From positions 93,781 to 157,780 of the forward strand of contig BMSW01000018.1 of NCBI GenBank assembly GCA_014649355.1: DNA of 64,000 nucleotides, given 5' to 3'. The notes below the pieces were generated by a model, which was given only the letters and a program-made list of their open reading frames with translations, did no database searches and was not told the DNA's origin. Shown one piece after another: positions 25,901 to 33,035 of the stretch. The translations under genes were made by a program, and so were the position numbers. This stretch comes from Streptomyces althioticus. GTDB taxonomy: Bacteria; Actinomycetota; Actinomycetes; Streptomycetales; Streptomycetaceae. Within the stretch, counting starts at the first letter, position 1, and the number at the start of each line of letters is the position of its first letter.

Positions 25901-26325
25901 TCCGGGGCCAGATGGACCGCGTAGAGGCCGACGGCGAGGGCCGCGCCTACGTCGTCGACTTCAAGACCGGCAAGCAGGCACCCAGCTCCAAGGAGGTGGA
26001 ACGCCACCCCCAGCTCGCCGTGTACCAACTCGCCGTCCGCGAGGGCGCCGTCGACGGGGCCTTCGACGGGACGCGCCCCGAACCAGGCGGCGCCGAACTC
26101 GTCCAGCTCCGGCAGGGCGCCGCCAAGCGGGACGGCGGCGAGACCCTGCCCAAGGTGCAGGCTCAGGAGCCGCTGGAGGGGGAGTGGGTCGGCGACCTGC
26201 TGGCCACCGCGGCCGGCAAGGTCCTCGACGAACGCTTCACCCCGACCGCGGGCCAGCACTGCGCGCACTGCGCGTTCCGGGCGTCGTGCAGCGCCCGCCC
26301 CGAGGGCCGCCACGTCGTCGAGTGA
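22945..26325 (+). CDS. adnA: AdnA-like helicase-nuclease subunit
   Basis: This is the first subunit of the actinobacterial AdnAB double-strand-break end-resection machine. The UvrD-type motor opens with LAGPGTGKTTT (residues about 56-66), followed by VDEYQDTDPAQ, GDPDQSIYAFRG and TAHRSKGLEWGLVVV. The C-terminal RecB-like nuclease has VVDFKTGK near residue 1002 and QLAVYQL. A 4Fe-4S staple is suggested by one Cys in NTCALQWF before the nuclease and three in HCAHCAFRASC after it. Residues about 455-510 are an Asp/Gly/Ala low-complexity insert. The start is uncertain: GTG 22945 (used, 1126 aa) or GTG 22864, neither with a good ribosome binding site. The subunit name rests on order and motif style compared with mycobacteria. 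Confidence 0.85.
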   Translation: MSSSSSTSGLSHPPVRRGSRGAYRLVRTPPARVDPPPLDAAQRSVVEHGSGPLLVLAGPGTGKTTTLVESVAARVARGGDPARILVLTFSRKAAVELRDRMALRIGAARAPQATTFHSFCYALVRAHQDSDLFVEPLRLLSGPEQDVTVRELLAGQVDLERLGLSHVRWPDDLRACLTTRGFADEVRAVLARSRELGLDPDALDAFARRIGRPDWRAASAFLAEYLDVLDLQGVIDYAELVHRAVLLARRPETAGQLADRYDAVYVDEYQDTDPAQVRLLHALASGGRTLVALGDPDQSIYAFRGADVGGILEFPHAFPRADGRPAPVQVLRTSRRSGAALLEATRRITRRMPLPRLPAEKVRLHREPAPVREGGRVEVFTYPTAGTELDNIADILRRAHLEDGVPWNDMAVLVRAGARTLPVVRRALTSAGVPVDVDGDDLPLRHEPAVAPLLTALRAVARAEEERRPGAGDAAGAGSGAVDTGSDAADAGTDEADTGNGPGWLDTETALTLLTSPLAGMDAADLRRLGRALREEERAAGNPLPPPSDELLARALAEPERLAVHDPVYARGAQRLGALLRRARECLAGGGTAEEALWELWDGTPWPQRLERAARRGGAAGRNADRDLDAVCALFATAARAEERTGGRGALNFLEEIEAEDIAADTLTRRAARPDAVRLMTAHRSKGLEWGLVVVAGVQEGLWPDLRRRGSLLEADRIGRDGLAEPLTPGALLAEERRLFYVAATRARDRLVVTAVKAPSDDGDQPSRFLTELGVEPRDVTGRPRRPLSVAALVAELRATTVDPRVSDALREAAARRLARLAALADEDGRPLVPSAHPYRWWGMYEPTHSKVPLRDRDQPVVLSGSALDQLANTCALQWFLGREVKADAPATAAQGFGNVVHVLADEVASGHTPADLDVLMERLDSVWNALAFDAPWKSAQEKENARVALERFLKWHVMDRTGRTPVASEHDFDVTLDSGDYQVRIRGQMDRVEADGEGRAYVVDFKTGKQAPSSKEVERHPQLAVYQLAVREGAVDGAFDGTRPEPGGAELVQLRQGAAKRDGGETLPKVQAQEPLEGEWVGDLLATAAGKVLDERFTPTAGQHCAHCAFRASCSARPEGRHVVE

Positions 26326-26450
26326 GGCGTCGGGCGAGACGTCGGGCGACGTGCTGCAGAGGCGCGCGTGACGTATCGCACCACCCCCGCCGACCTGCGC
26401 TTCTTCCCTCACGGCGGGCCCGGTGGGCCCGGGCTGTCGGTGGTCGCCGC

Positions 26451-26456
26451 TAGATT
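26451..26456 (+). promoter_or_regulatory. -10 box for leaderless adnB
   Basis: TAGATT, a strong match to TANNNT, is followed by 6 nt and the GTG at 26463. No ribosome binding site is present. adnB can therefore be transcribed separately from adnA, whose stop codon is 138 bp upstream of that GTG. Confidence 0.6.
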
Positions 26457-26462
26457 TTCGGT

Positions 26463-29400
26463 GTGCCCGCGCGTATCACCCACCCCGACCAGCTCAAGGA
26501 GCTGCTCGGGATCCCGTTCACCCCGGAGCAGACGGCCTGCATCATCGCGCCGCCCGCCCCGCAGGTGATCGTGGCCGGAGCGGGCTCCGGAAAGACGACG
26601 GTGATGGCGGCCCGCGTGGTCTGGCTGGTCGGCACAGGACAGGTCGCCCCCGAACAGGTCCTCGGCCTCACGTTCACCAACAAGGCCGCCGGTGAACTCG
26701 CCGAGCGCGTCCGCACCGCCCTGATCAAGGCCGGCGTCACCGACCCGGATGCCATCGACCCGGACAACCCCCCGGGCGAGCCGGTGATCTCCACGTACCA
26801 CGCCTTCGCCGGCCGGCTGCTCACCGACCACGGGCTGCGCATCGGCCTCGAACCGACGTCCCGGCTGCTCGCCGACGCCACCCGCTACCAGCTCGCCGCG
26901 CGCGTGCTGCGCGAGGCGCCCGGCCTCTACCCGGCCCTCACCCGCTCCTTCCCCGACCTGGTGGGCGACCTCCTCACCCTCGACTCGGAGCTCTCCGAGC
27001 ACCTGGTGCGCCCCGAGACCCTGCGAGCCCACGACGCCGAACTGCTGCGCGCCCTGGAGAGCGCCAAGCTCAGCAATGCCGACCTGCGCAAGGTCCCCGA
27101 GGCCGCCGCCGCCCGCCGTGAACTCGCCGAGCTGGTGGAGCGCTACCGGACCGCCAAACGCGAACGCGACCTGCTCGACTTCGGCGACCAGATCGCCCTG
27201 TCCGCCCGGCTCGCAGGCCTGCCCGAGGTGGGCCGCGTGCTGCGCGACGAGTTCCGGGTGGTCCTCCTCGACGAGTACCAGGACACGTCGGTCGCCCAGC
27301 GCGTCCTCCTCGCGGGCCTCTTCGGCGGCGGCACCGGCCACCCGGTGACCGCCGTGGGCGACCCCTGCCAGGCCATCTACGGCTGGCGCGGCGCCTCCGT
27401 CGCCAACCTCGACGACTTCCCCGAACACTTCCCGCGCGCCGACGGCCGCCCCGCCGCCCGCCAGTCGCTCAGCGAGAACCGCCGCAGCGGCGGCCGGCTG
27501 CTCGACCTCGCCAACGGCCTCGCCGAGCCGCTGCGCGCCAAGCACGCGGGCGTGGAGGCCCTCCGCCCGGCGCCCGGCGCCGAGCGCGACGGCATCGTCC
27601 GCTGCGCCCTGCTGCGCACCCACGCCGAGGAGATCGACTGGCTCGCCGACTCGATCGCGCACCTGGTGAACACCGGCAAGGCGCCCGGCGAGATCGCCGT
27701 CCTGTGCCGGACGGCGACCGACTTCGGCGAGATCCAGGCGGCGCTGGTCGCCCGGGACGTGCCCGTCGAGGTCGTCGGCCTGTCCGGGCTGCTGCACCTG
27801 CCGGAGATCGCCGACCTGGTCGCCGTCTGCGAGGTCCTCCAGGACCCCGGCGCCAACGCCTCCCTGGTCCGGCTGCTGACAGGGCCGCGCTGGCGGATCG
27901 GCCCCCGCGACCTCGCCCTGCTCGGGCGCCGCGCGCGCCGGCTGGTGTCCCACGCGCGCGTGGACGGCAACGACGACCCCGACCGGCGGCTCGCCGAGGC
28001 CGTGGAGGGCGTCGACCCCGCCGAGGTGATCTCCCTCGCCGACGCCCTCGACACCTTCCTGGAAACCCCGATGGAGGGCGGCGGGGACGACGACGGCCTG
28101 CCCTTCTCGCCCGACGCACGCGTCCGCTTCGCCCGCCTCGCCGCCGAGCTGCGCGACCTGCGCCGCTCCCTCGCCGACCCGCTGATGGACGTACTGCACC
28201 GGGTGCTCGCCGTCACCGGACTCGAGGTCGAGCTGTCCGCGTCCCCGCACGCGCTGGCCGCCCGCCGGCGGGAGACCCTGTCCAACTTCCTCGACGTCGC
28301 CGCGTCCTTCGCCTCCGGAGACAACGAGGCCACCCTGCTCGCCTTCCTCGGCTTCCTGCGCACGGCCGCGCAGTACGAGAAGGGCCTGGACAACGCCCTG
28401 CCGGGCGGCGAGAACACCGTCAAGGTGCTCACCGCCCACAAGTCCAAGGGCCTGGAGTGGGACGTCGTCGCCGTCCCCGGCCTGGTCACCGGAGCCTTCC
28501 CCAGCGACCGGGGCCGCGAGAAGTGGACGGCGCAGGGCAAGGTGCTGCCGCACGCGCTGCGCGGTGACGCCGACACCCTCCCGGACGTGCCGTCCTGGGA
28601 CTCGCGCGGCCTGAAGGCCTTCCACGAGGCGATGAAGGAGCACCAGCACACCGAGGAACTGCGCCTCGGCTACGTCACCTTCACCCGCCCCCGCTCCCTG
28701 CTGCTCGGCTCCGGCCACTGGTGGGGTCCCAGCCAGAAGAAGCCGCGCGGCCCCTCCGAGTTCCTGCTCGCCCTCCACGACCACTGCGCCGCCGGCTACG
28801 GCGAGATCGAGGCGTGGGCGGAGGAGCCCGAGGAGGACGAGGAGAACCCGGCGCTGCGGGAGGCCGGCGACGTCCGGGCGTGGCCGCTGCCCCTGGACGA
28901 CGCGGCTCTCGCCCGGCGCCGCGCCGCCGCCGCGACCGTCCTCGCCCACCTGGACCGTCTCGCCGCCGGCCCTGACGCCGCTCCGGCCGTCCACGACCCG
29001 GGCGCCCACGACGACCCGGACTGGCCGCCCCCGCCGGACGACGAGGAGCCGTACCCGGAGGACCACACCGACGATCCGTACCCGGAGGAGCCCGGCGCGG
29101 CGGACGCCGTCGACTGGGACTCCCTGCCCACCGAGCGCCCCGTCGTCCCCCACCAGGCGACCGCCCCGGACGAGTCCGCACGGTCCCGGCCGGACCTGCC
29201 CGCGCCCGCCGTGGCGCACCTCACCCCCGAGGAGGCCCGCACCGTCGCCTCCTGGGACCGCGACCTGGACGCCCTCACCGGGGAGCTGCTGCGCGCCCGC
29301 GACACCGTCACCGAGGTCCGGCTGCCCGCCTCCCTCACCGCGTCCCAGCTGCTGCGGCTCGCCGACGACCCCGATGCCTTCGCCCGGGAGCTGGCCCGCC

Positions 29401-29945
29401 CCATGCCGCGGCCGCCCCAGCCCGCCGCGCGCCGGGGCACCCGCTTCCACGCGTGGGTCGAGGCGCGCTTCGAGGAGCTGACCCTGCCCATGCTCGACCC
29501 GGACGAGCTGCCCGGTGCCGACGCCGAGATCGCCGACGAGCGCGACCTGAAGGAGCTGAAGGAGGCCTTCGAGCGCACCGAGTACGCCCACCGCACGCCC
29601 TACCGCGTGGAGGCGCCGTTCCAGCTGTCGATCGCCGGCCGGGTCGTCCGGGGCCGCATCGACGCCGTGTACCGGCACGAGGATCCCGACGACGGCGACA
29701 CGGTGACGTACGAGATCGTCGACTGGAAGACCGGCCGGGGCCGCACCGCCGACCCGCTGCAGCTGGCGGTCTACCGGCTCGCCTGGGCCGAGCAGCAGGG
29801 CGTCCCCCCGGAGTCGGTCACCGCCGCGTTCCTGTACGTCCGCACCGGCGAGGTGGCCCGCCCGGAGCGGCTGCCCGGCCGTGCCGAGCTGGAGCGGCTG
29901 CTGCTCGAGGAACCGGACGACGGGACACCGCACCCCGGACGGTGA
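26463..29945 (+). CDS. adnB: AdnB-like helicase-nuclease subunit
   Basis: This is the second AdnAB subunit, 1160 aa, expected to carry the dominant motor. The UvrD motor motifs are VIVAGAGSGKTTVMAARVVW (residues about 35-54), LTFTNKAAGELAERV, LLDEYQDTSVAQR, GDPCQAIYGWRG and TAHKSKGLEWDVVAVPG. A long acidic Asp/Glu/Pro stretch lies around residues 830-900. The C-terminal RecB-like nuclease contains YEIVDWKTGRGRT (about 1080) and QLAVYRLAW. Unlike the first subunit, no Fe-S Cys cluster is seen. The GTG at 26463 is supported by the TAGATT box 6 nt upstream and by the conserved start of the protein. Confidence 0.9.
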   Translation: MPARITHPDQLKELLGIPFTPEQTACIIAPPAPQVIVAGAGSGKTTVMAARVVWLVGTGQVAPEQVLGLTFTNKAAGELAERVRTALIKAGVTDPDAIDPDNPPGEPVISTYHAFAGRLLTDHGLRIGLEPTSRLLADATRYQLAARVLREAPGLYPALTRSFPDLVGDLLTLDSELSEHLVRPETLRAHDAELLRALESAKLSNADLRKVPEAAAARRELAELVERYRTAKRERDLLDFGDQIALSARLAGLPEVGRVLRDEFRVVLLDEYQDTSVAQRVLLAGLFGGGTGHPVTAVGDPCQAIYGWRGASVANLDDFPEHFPRADGRPAARQSLSENRRSGGRLLDLANGLAEPLRAKHAGVEALRPAPGAERDGIVRCALLRTHAEEIDWLADSIAHLVNTGKAPGEIAVLCRTATDFGEIQAALVARDVPVEVVGLSGLLHLPEIADLVAVCEVLQDPGANASLVRLLTGPRWRIGPRDLALLGRRARRLVSHARVDGNDDPDRRLAEAVEGVDPAEVISLADALDTFLETPMEGGGDDDGLPFSPDARVRFARLAAELRDLRRSLADPLMDVLHRVLAVTGLEVELSASPHALAARRRETLSNFLDVAASFASGDNEATLLAFLGFLRTAAQYEKGLDNALPGGENTVKVLTAHKSKGLEWDVVAVPGLVTGAFPSDRGREKWTAQGKVLPHALRGDADTLPDVPSWDSRGLKAFHEAMKEHQHTEELRLGYVTFTRPRSLLLGSGHWWGPSQKKPRGPSEFLLALHDHCAAGYGEIEAWAEEPEEDEENPALREAGDVRAWPLPLDDAALARRRAAAATVLAHLDRLAAGPDAAPAVHDPGAHDDPDWPPPPDDEEPYPEDHTDDPYPEEPGAADAVDWDSLPTERPVVPHQATAPDESARSRPDLPAPAVAHLTPEEARTVASWDRDLDALTGELLRARDTVTEVRLPASLTASQLLRLADDPDAFARELARPMPRPPQPAARRGTRFHAWVEARFEELTLPMLDPDELPGADAEIADERDLKELKEAFERTEYAHRTPYRVEAPFQLSIAGRVVRGRIDAVYRHEDPDDGDTVTYEIVDWKTGRGRTADPLQLAVYRLAWAEQQGVPPESVTAAFLYVRTGEVARPERLPGRAELERLLLEEPDDGTPHPGR

Positions 29946-30001
29946 GACACCGCACGTCGCACGGTGAGATTCCGCACTCCGAGGACACCCCCGCGTGCCG
30001 A

Positions 30002-30007
30002 TAGGCT
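30002..30007 (+). promoter_or_regulatory. -10 box for leaderless dipeptidase gene
   Basis: TAGGCT is followed by 7 nt and the ATG at 30015, with no ribosome binding site between. Confidence 0.55.
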
Positions 30008-30014
30008 CGTAGAC

Positions 30015-31427
30015 ATGAGCCAGCACGTTGACAATGCCGTCGACGCCGTCCGTACGTACATCGCAGACCACCGCACGGCGTTCCTCGACGACCTCTCCGC
30101 GTGGCTCCGCATCCCGTCCGTCTCGGCCCAGCCCGATCACGCCCCGGACGTGCGCCGCAGCGCCGACTGGCTGGTCGCCGCCCTGAAGGACACCGGCTTC
30201 CCGGCCGCCGAGGTCTGGGACACCCCCGGCGCCCCGGCCGTCTACGCCGAGTGGCCCAGCGACGACCCCGGGGCGCCGACCGTCCTGGTGTACGGCCACC
30301 ACGACGTGCAGCCGGCCGCCCGCGAGGACGGCTGGAACAGCGACCCCTTCGAGCCCGTCGTCCGCGGCAACCGCCTCTACGCGCGCGGCGCCGCCGACGA
30401 CAAGGGCCAGGTCTTCTTCCACACCCTGGGCGTGCGCGCCCACCTCGCCGCCACCGGCCGGACCAGCCCCGCCGTCCACCTCAAGCTGCTGATCGAGGGC
30501 GAGGAGGAGTCCGGCTCCCCGCACTTCCGGGAGCTCGTCGAGCGGCACGCGGACCGGCTCGCCGCCGACGCCGTGATCGTCTCCGACACCGGCATGTGGT
30601 CCGAGGACACCCCGACCGTGTGCACCGGCATGCGCGGCCTCGCCGAGTGCGAGATCCGCCTGTACGGCCCCGACCAGGACATCCACTCCGGCTCCTTCGG
30701 CGGCGCGGTCCCCAACCCGGCCACCGCGGCCGCCCGGCTGGTGGCCGCCCTGCACGACGAGCAGGGCCGGGTGGCGATCCCCGGCTTCTACGACGGGGTC
30801 GTCGAGCTCACCGACGAGGAGCGCGAGCTCTTCGCACGGCTTCCCTTCGACGAGCAGCGGTGGCTGCGCACCGCCAAGTCGCACGGCACGGGCGGCGAGG
30901 CCGGCTACAGCACCCTGGAGCGTATCTGGGCGCGCCCCACCGCCGAGGTCAACGGCATCGGCGGCGGCTACCAGGGCCCCGGCAGCAAGACGATCATCCC
31001 GTCCTCGGCGATGGTGAAGCTGTCCTTCCGGCTGGTCGCGGGCCAGGACCCCGCGCACGTCCGGGACGCGGTCGCCGCCTGGGTGCCCGGCCGGCTGCCC
31101 GAGGGCGTCCGGCACGAGATCAGCTTCAGCCCGGCCACCCGCCCCTGCCTCACCCCGCTCGACCACCCCGCCCTCCAGTCGGTCGTCCGCGCGATGGGCC
31201 GCGCCTTCGACACACCCGTGCTGTTCACCCGCGAGGGCGGTTCCGGACCGGCCGCCGACCTCCAGGACGTCCTCGGCGCACCGGTGCTCTTCCTGGGCAT
31301 CTCCGTGCCCTCCGACGGCTGGCACGCCCCCGACGAGAAGGTCGAGCTGGACCTGCTGCTCAAGGGCGCCGAGACCAGCGCCCACCTCTGGGGCGACCTC
31401 GCCGAGCACTGGCGGCACGCCCCCTGA
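30015..31427 (+). CDS. M20 family metallodipeptidase
   Basis: This cytoplasmic dipeptidase of 470 aa (ArgE/DapE/CPG2 superfamily, CNDP-like group) uses two metal ions. Metal ligands are visible in VYGHHDVQPA (His and Asp, about residues 94-103), ARGAADDKGQ (about 122-131, bridging Asp), LLIEGEEESGS (Glu pair, about 158-168) and VSDTGMW. The dimerisation (lid) domain has DIHSGSFGGAVPNP. The last ligand His is in DGWHAPDEKV near the C-terminus. The ATG at 30015 is favoured by the TAGGCT box 7 nt upstream. It likely recycles peptides; no operon partner is evident. Confidence 0.92.
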   Translation: MSQHVDNAVDAVRTYIADHRTAFLDDLSAWLRIPSVSAQPDHAPDVRRSADWLVAALKDTGFPAAEVWDTPGAPAVYAEWPSDDPGAPTVLVYGHHDVQPAAREDGWNSDPFEPVVRGNRLYARGAADDKGQVFFHTLGVRAHLAATGRTSPAVHLKLLIEGEEESGSPHFRELVERHADRLAADAVIVSDTGMWSEDTPTVCTGMRGLAECEIRLYGPDQDIHSGSFGGAVPNPATAAARLVAALHDEQGRVAIPGFYDGVVELTDEERELFARLPFDEQRWLRTAKSHGTGGEAGYSTLERIWARPTAEVNGIGGGYQGPGSKTIIPSSAMVKLSFRLVAGQDPAHVRDAVAAWVPGRLPEGVRHEISFSPATRPCLTPLDHPALQSVVRAMGRAFDTPVLFTREGGSGPAADLQDVLGAPVLFLGISVPSDGWHAPDEKVELDLLLKGAETSAHLWGDLAEHWRHAP

Positions 31428-31575
31428 CCACCCGCGCCGTCCGAAGCGGGCGCCCGCGCGCGGCACACTGGAAGAGCCGCGCCACCGCCGCGCCCGCAGG
31501 ACCCGGTCCCTCCCGCCCTCGTCCGCCAGACCGCCCGCGACCCGATCCGTTCCCCCGGGGGAGTTGGAAGCACCC

Positions 31576-32520
31576 GTGACCACCAGGACCGACCACACCG
31601 CCGACCGACCCATCTCGCTCACCGCCCCGAGCGGCATCGACCGCGCCGCGCACCACCGGCTCGACGAGGCTTGGCTCGCGGCGGCGTGGAGCCACCCCTC
31701 GACCCGCTGCTTCGTGGTCTCCGGCGGCCAGGTCCTCATCGACGAGGCACCGGACGGGCGCACCGAACTCGTCATGACCCCGTCCTTCGAGGCCCCGCTC
31801 ACCGAGGCCCACCGCTACTTCCTCGGCATCGACGAGGACGGCGTCAGCTACTTCGCCCTGCAGAAGGACTCCCTGCCCGGCCGCATGGACGACTCCGCCC
31901 GCCCGGCGGGCCTGCGCGAGGCCGGTCTGCTGCTGTCCCCGCGCGAGGCCGGTCTGATGGTGCACGCCGTGGCGCTGGAGAACTGGCAGCGCCTGCACCG
32001 CTTCTGCTCCCGCTGCGGCGAGCGCACCGTCATCGCCGCCGCCGGCCACATCCGCCGCTGCCCCGCCTGCGGCGCCGAGCACTACCCGCGCACGGATCCC
32101 GCGGTGATCATGTCGGTGATCGACGACAAGGACCGCATCCTGCTCGGCCGCCAGGTCCACTGGCCGGAGGGCCGTTTCTCCACGCTCGCCGGGTTCGTCG
32201 AACCGGGCGAGGCCATCGAGGAGTCGGTGCGCCGCGAGGTGCACGAAGAGGTCGGCATCGCCGTCGGCGAGGTCGAGTACGTCGCCAGCCAGCCCTGGCC
32301 GTTCCCCTCCAGCCTGATGCTCGGCTTCGTCGCCCACGCCACCTCCTCCGAGATCAACGTGGACGGCGACGAGATCCACGAGGCCCGCTGGTTCTCCCGC
32401 GACGAACTGCGCGCCGCCTTCGAGTCCGGCGAGGTGCTCCCGCCCTACGGCATCTCCATCGCGGCCCGGCTGATCGAGCGCTGGTACGGCGAGGAGCTGC
32501 CCACCCGCAGCGCCTTCTGA
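31576..32520 (+). CDS. nudC: NudC, NAD(H) pyrophosphatase / RNA deNADding enzyme
   Basis: This cytoplasmic Nudix hydrolase of 314 aa cleaves NADH and NAD caps from RNA 5' ends. A zinc ribbon is seen in CSRCGE and CPACGAEHYPRTDP (about residues 142-170). The Nudix box GFVEPGEAIEESVRREVHEE follows near residue 205. The NudC-specific SQPWPFPSSLMLGF stands near residue 240. The GTG at 31576 has GGAAG 7 nt upstream. It converges with mrx1 and shares a strong bidirectional terminator. Confidence 0.95.
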   Translation: MTTRTDHTADRPISLTAPSGIDRAAHHRLDEAWLAAAWSHPSTRCFVVSGGQVLIDEAPDGRTELVMTPSFEAPLTEAHRYFLGIDEDGVSYFALQKDSLPGRMDDSARPAGLREAGLLLSPREAGLMVHAVALENWQRLHRFCSRCGERTVIAAAGHIRRCPACGAEHYPRTDPAVIMSVIDDKDRILLGRQVHWPEGRFSTLAGFVEPGEAIEESVRREVHEEVGIAVGEVEYVASQPWPFPSSLMLGFVAHATSSEINVDGDEIHEARWFSRDELRAAFESGEVLPPYGISIAARLIERWYGEELPTRSAF

Positions 32521-32539
32521 GCCGGGCGGCCCGCACACG

Positions 32540-32584
32540 ACGAAGCGGGCGGCCGGTCCCGTGAGGGACGGCCGCCCGCTTCGT
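32540..32584. terminator. Bidirectional terminator between nudC and mrx1
   Basis: Positions 32540-32554 pair with 32570-32584 (15 bp). After a single bulged G, 32556-32560 pair with 32565-32569, giving a 20-bp hairpin with a 4-nt loop between two convergent genes. Confidence 0.92.
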
Positions 32585-32599
32585 GCGTCCGCGGGACGC

Positions 32600-32842
32600 T
32601 CAGACGCCGATCTTCTGCTTGACCTGCGCGAGCGAGGGGTTGGTGAGCGTCGAACCGTCGGGGAACAGCACGGTGGGCACCGTCTGGTTGCCGCCGTTCG
32701 CCTTCTCCACGAAGGCCGCCGACTCGGGGTCCTGCTCGATGTTGATCTCGGTGTACGCGATGCCCTCACGGTCCATCTGGCTCTTCAGCCGACGGCAGTA
32801 GCCGCACCACGTGGTGCTGTACATCGTCACAGTGCCCTGCAT
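32600..32842 (-). CDS. mrx1: Mycoredoxin (glutaredoxin-like)
   Basis: This 80-residue cytoplasmic thiol-disulfide oxidoreductase has the glutaredoxin fold and active site WCGYC at about residues 12-16, with the cis-Pro in TVPTVLF and the family ending LAQVKQKIGV. Mycoredoxins reduce mycothiol mixed disulfides in actinobacteria, the role glutaredoxin has elsewhere. The ATG at 32842 follows GGAG. A sigma-R-type promoter lies about 50 bp upstream, fitting induction by disulfide stress. Confidence 0.92.
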   Translation of the reverse strand: MQGTVTMYSTTWCGYCRRLKSQMDREGIAYTEINIEQDPESAAFVEKANGGNQTVPTVLFPDGSTLTNPSLAQVKQKIGV

Positions 32843-32892
32843 GCCTCTCGCGCTCCTTCGGCGGCTCGGGGAAGTCCTCGGTCTGTCGGGGG

Positions 32893-32919
32893 AACGTACT
32901 TGAAAGGGAAGGCATTCCC
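32893..32919 (-). promoter_or_regulatory. Sigma-R-type promoter for mrx1
   Basis: On the minus strand GGGAAT (32919-32914) is followed by exactly 18 nt and GTT (32895-32893), matching the SigR consensus. The spacing to the mrx1 start is about 50 bp. Confidence 0.8.
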
Positions 32920-33035
32920 ACCGGCCCCCCTCCGCAGGAGCCGGTGACGTGACGCTTGTCGCATTTGTACGACCGCGAGCCTTTCCCTGTGGACAACCGG
33001 CTCACCTGTCCCGGGCGACCTGGCAGCATGGCGGT

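Noticed and set aside
26409..31802. An 1797-codon open frame antisense to adnB and the dipeptidase gene
   Set aside because: It is a GC-frame shadow: in DNA with very high third-position GC the antisense frame rarely meets stops. It has no domains and covers several real genes with strong motifs.
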